Shown piece by piece: positions 63,113 to 64,000 of a DNA stretch of 64,000 bases. A model generated the notes under the pieces. The model searched no databases. It saw only the letters and a list, made by a program, of their open reading frames with translations, and was not told where the DNA came from. The position numbers and the translations under genes are program-made. The stretch's first letter is position 1, and every line of letters starts with the position of its first letter. Source of the stretch: Nissolia schottii (lineage: Eukaryota > Streptophyta > Magnoliopsida > Fabales > Fabaceae); contig QANU01110956.1 of NCBI GenBank assembly GCA_003254905.1, forward strand, positions 42,619 to 106,618, written 5' to 3'.

Positions 63113-64000
63113 AAGAACAAGATACCGAATGCAATAGTGGCTTGACCAATATTGATCAATGCCCTGCGTTCAGCGATAACACCAGATGATCGGTTTGCAA
63201 CAACATACTTGAGGGATGGGGGCACATCTCAGTTGTATTGTAGTGTACCATGTGTGGAACTTGTGTTTTATGGCAGACACCAATTTTTGAGATGCTATTC
63301 CTTGAGTCTCCTGTAAAATGTAATTTATTGACTAGACAATGAGTTTATGTAATTAAACACCCCTCTCCCTCTCTCTGTCTGCCTTATTCCCCCCCTCTCA
63401 GTCCCTTCAGAATTGAGATTAATGCATATATTATATTTAGCTCAGTAATGTTCCAATATGTGCCTTGTGTTATCAGTAAAGCCCATATTAATCAGATGTA
63501 TCTGCACTGGCTAGTGTTCATGTGTTAAATTCCAGTGGTTGATGGAATTAGGAAACTACAGGTACACTGCCCTATTCAAAGTACTAGATTGTAATTTAAT
63601 GCCTTGCATGAGAGTTAATGAGAATAAAGTTTGTTCAAATATCAGATGCTTACATGTGGCGTTAGTTCTCTTCTTTTTTCTTTCTTTTTTCCTTGCTTAT
63701 TTTTAATGACCTCGTTTAACTACTTTCTTGGGATGGTGTCATCGAAACAAGACACAAGTTGTGTGATATCACTTTCTTTTATTTAATTCGGGTTGAAACG
63801 AGATAGCACAATGTTCATTTTCACACTGTTTTTCACGTTGGGTTTTTGATATAAGTTGTTAGGGCACTGCTTGAATTGTAAAAGATAACACTTCCATGTC
63901 CAAACTGAATTTGAGATGGACTTGAGGAGACATAATGTGAAAGCGGATCAGCATGAGGTCTAAGAAATGGATTTTTTTAAACAAAAAAATAATATATATA
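63113..64000. other. Kinase 3' UTR and downstream spacer
   Basis: The 3' UTR probably ends near 63350-63450 or near 63630 (the signal aataaa occurs near 63623). CT-rich sequence lies at 63360-63400. No further gene is seen before the window ends in a TA run. Confidence 0.5.

Noticed and set aside
1-64000. CRISPR arrays, rRNA, intact tRNA genes and organelle DNA insertions
   Set aside because: No regular spaced repeats, no rRNA cores, no complete cloverleaf and no organelle gene sequence were recognised by eye.

Overview
This is a stretch of eukaryotic nuclear DNA from a flowering plant, most likely a eudicot. The evidence is split genes with GT-AG introns, AT-rich introns and spacers, plant protein families, and plant-type Copia and Gypsy LTR retrotransposons, MULEs, MITEs and tRNA-derived SINEs. 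I cannot fix the genus. No rRNA, intact tRNA, CRISPR array or bacterial-style operon is visible.

Three host genes are supported. (1) On the minus strand, about 603-9128, is a many-exon gene for a conserved plant protein of unknown function. It is cut or unresolved at the left edge. (2) On the minus strand, 10433-17948, is a complete P4-type ATPase (phospholipid flippase, ALA8-12-like) with 11 coding exons. All intron phases close, giving 1193 residues. (3) On the plus strand, 54234-63112, is a complete STE20/GCK-like serine/threonine kinase with 20 coding exons and 669 residues. It probably has a first untranslated exon near 49.4-49.6 kb and a 5'-UTR intron of more than 4 kb. These genes are not an operon. 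I see no functional link beyond general membrane and signalling housekeeping roles.

Between the flippase and the kinase (about 18.7-49.3 kb) is a 30-kb repeat-rich block. From left to right it holds: AT-rich spacer; a nest at 21.0-23.0 kb with a TRIM (miniature LTR element) inside a long-TIR MULE-like element, itself apparently inside an older repeat; more spacer; a 3.0-kb solo LTR (27999-31010) containing the only large assembly gap; an LTR fragment; a 1.86-kb near-duplicate block bounded by single Ns; a MULE transposase remnant with a convergent GRF-zinc-finger-like reading frame; a SIRE-like LTR inserted into that transposase; a small MULE-type MITE; and a decayed 7.8-kb Copia element (39644-47472) interrupted by a 1.4-kb solo LTR. 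The LTR elements are fossils.

The most useful observations are the N-bounded near-duplicate (probably a misplaced alternative haplotype contig), the GRF-finger frame paired with the MULE transposase, the nested transposon stack with target-site duplications, a GC-AG intron in the kinase gene, and SINE and MITE insertions in introns. I found no convincing new biological system. The GRF/MULE pairing is the nearest candidate.
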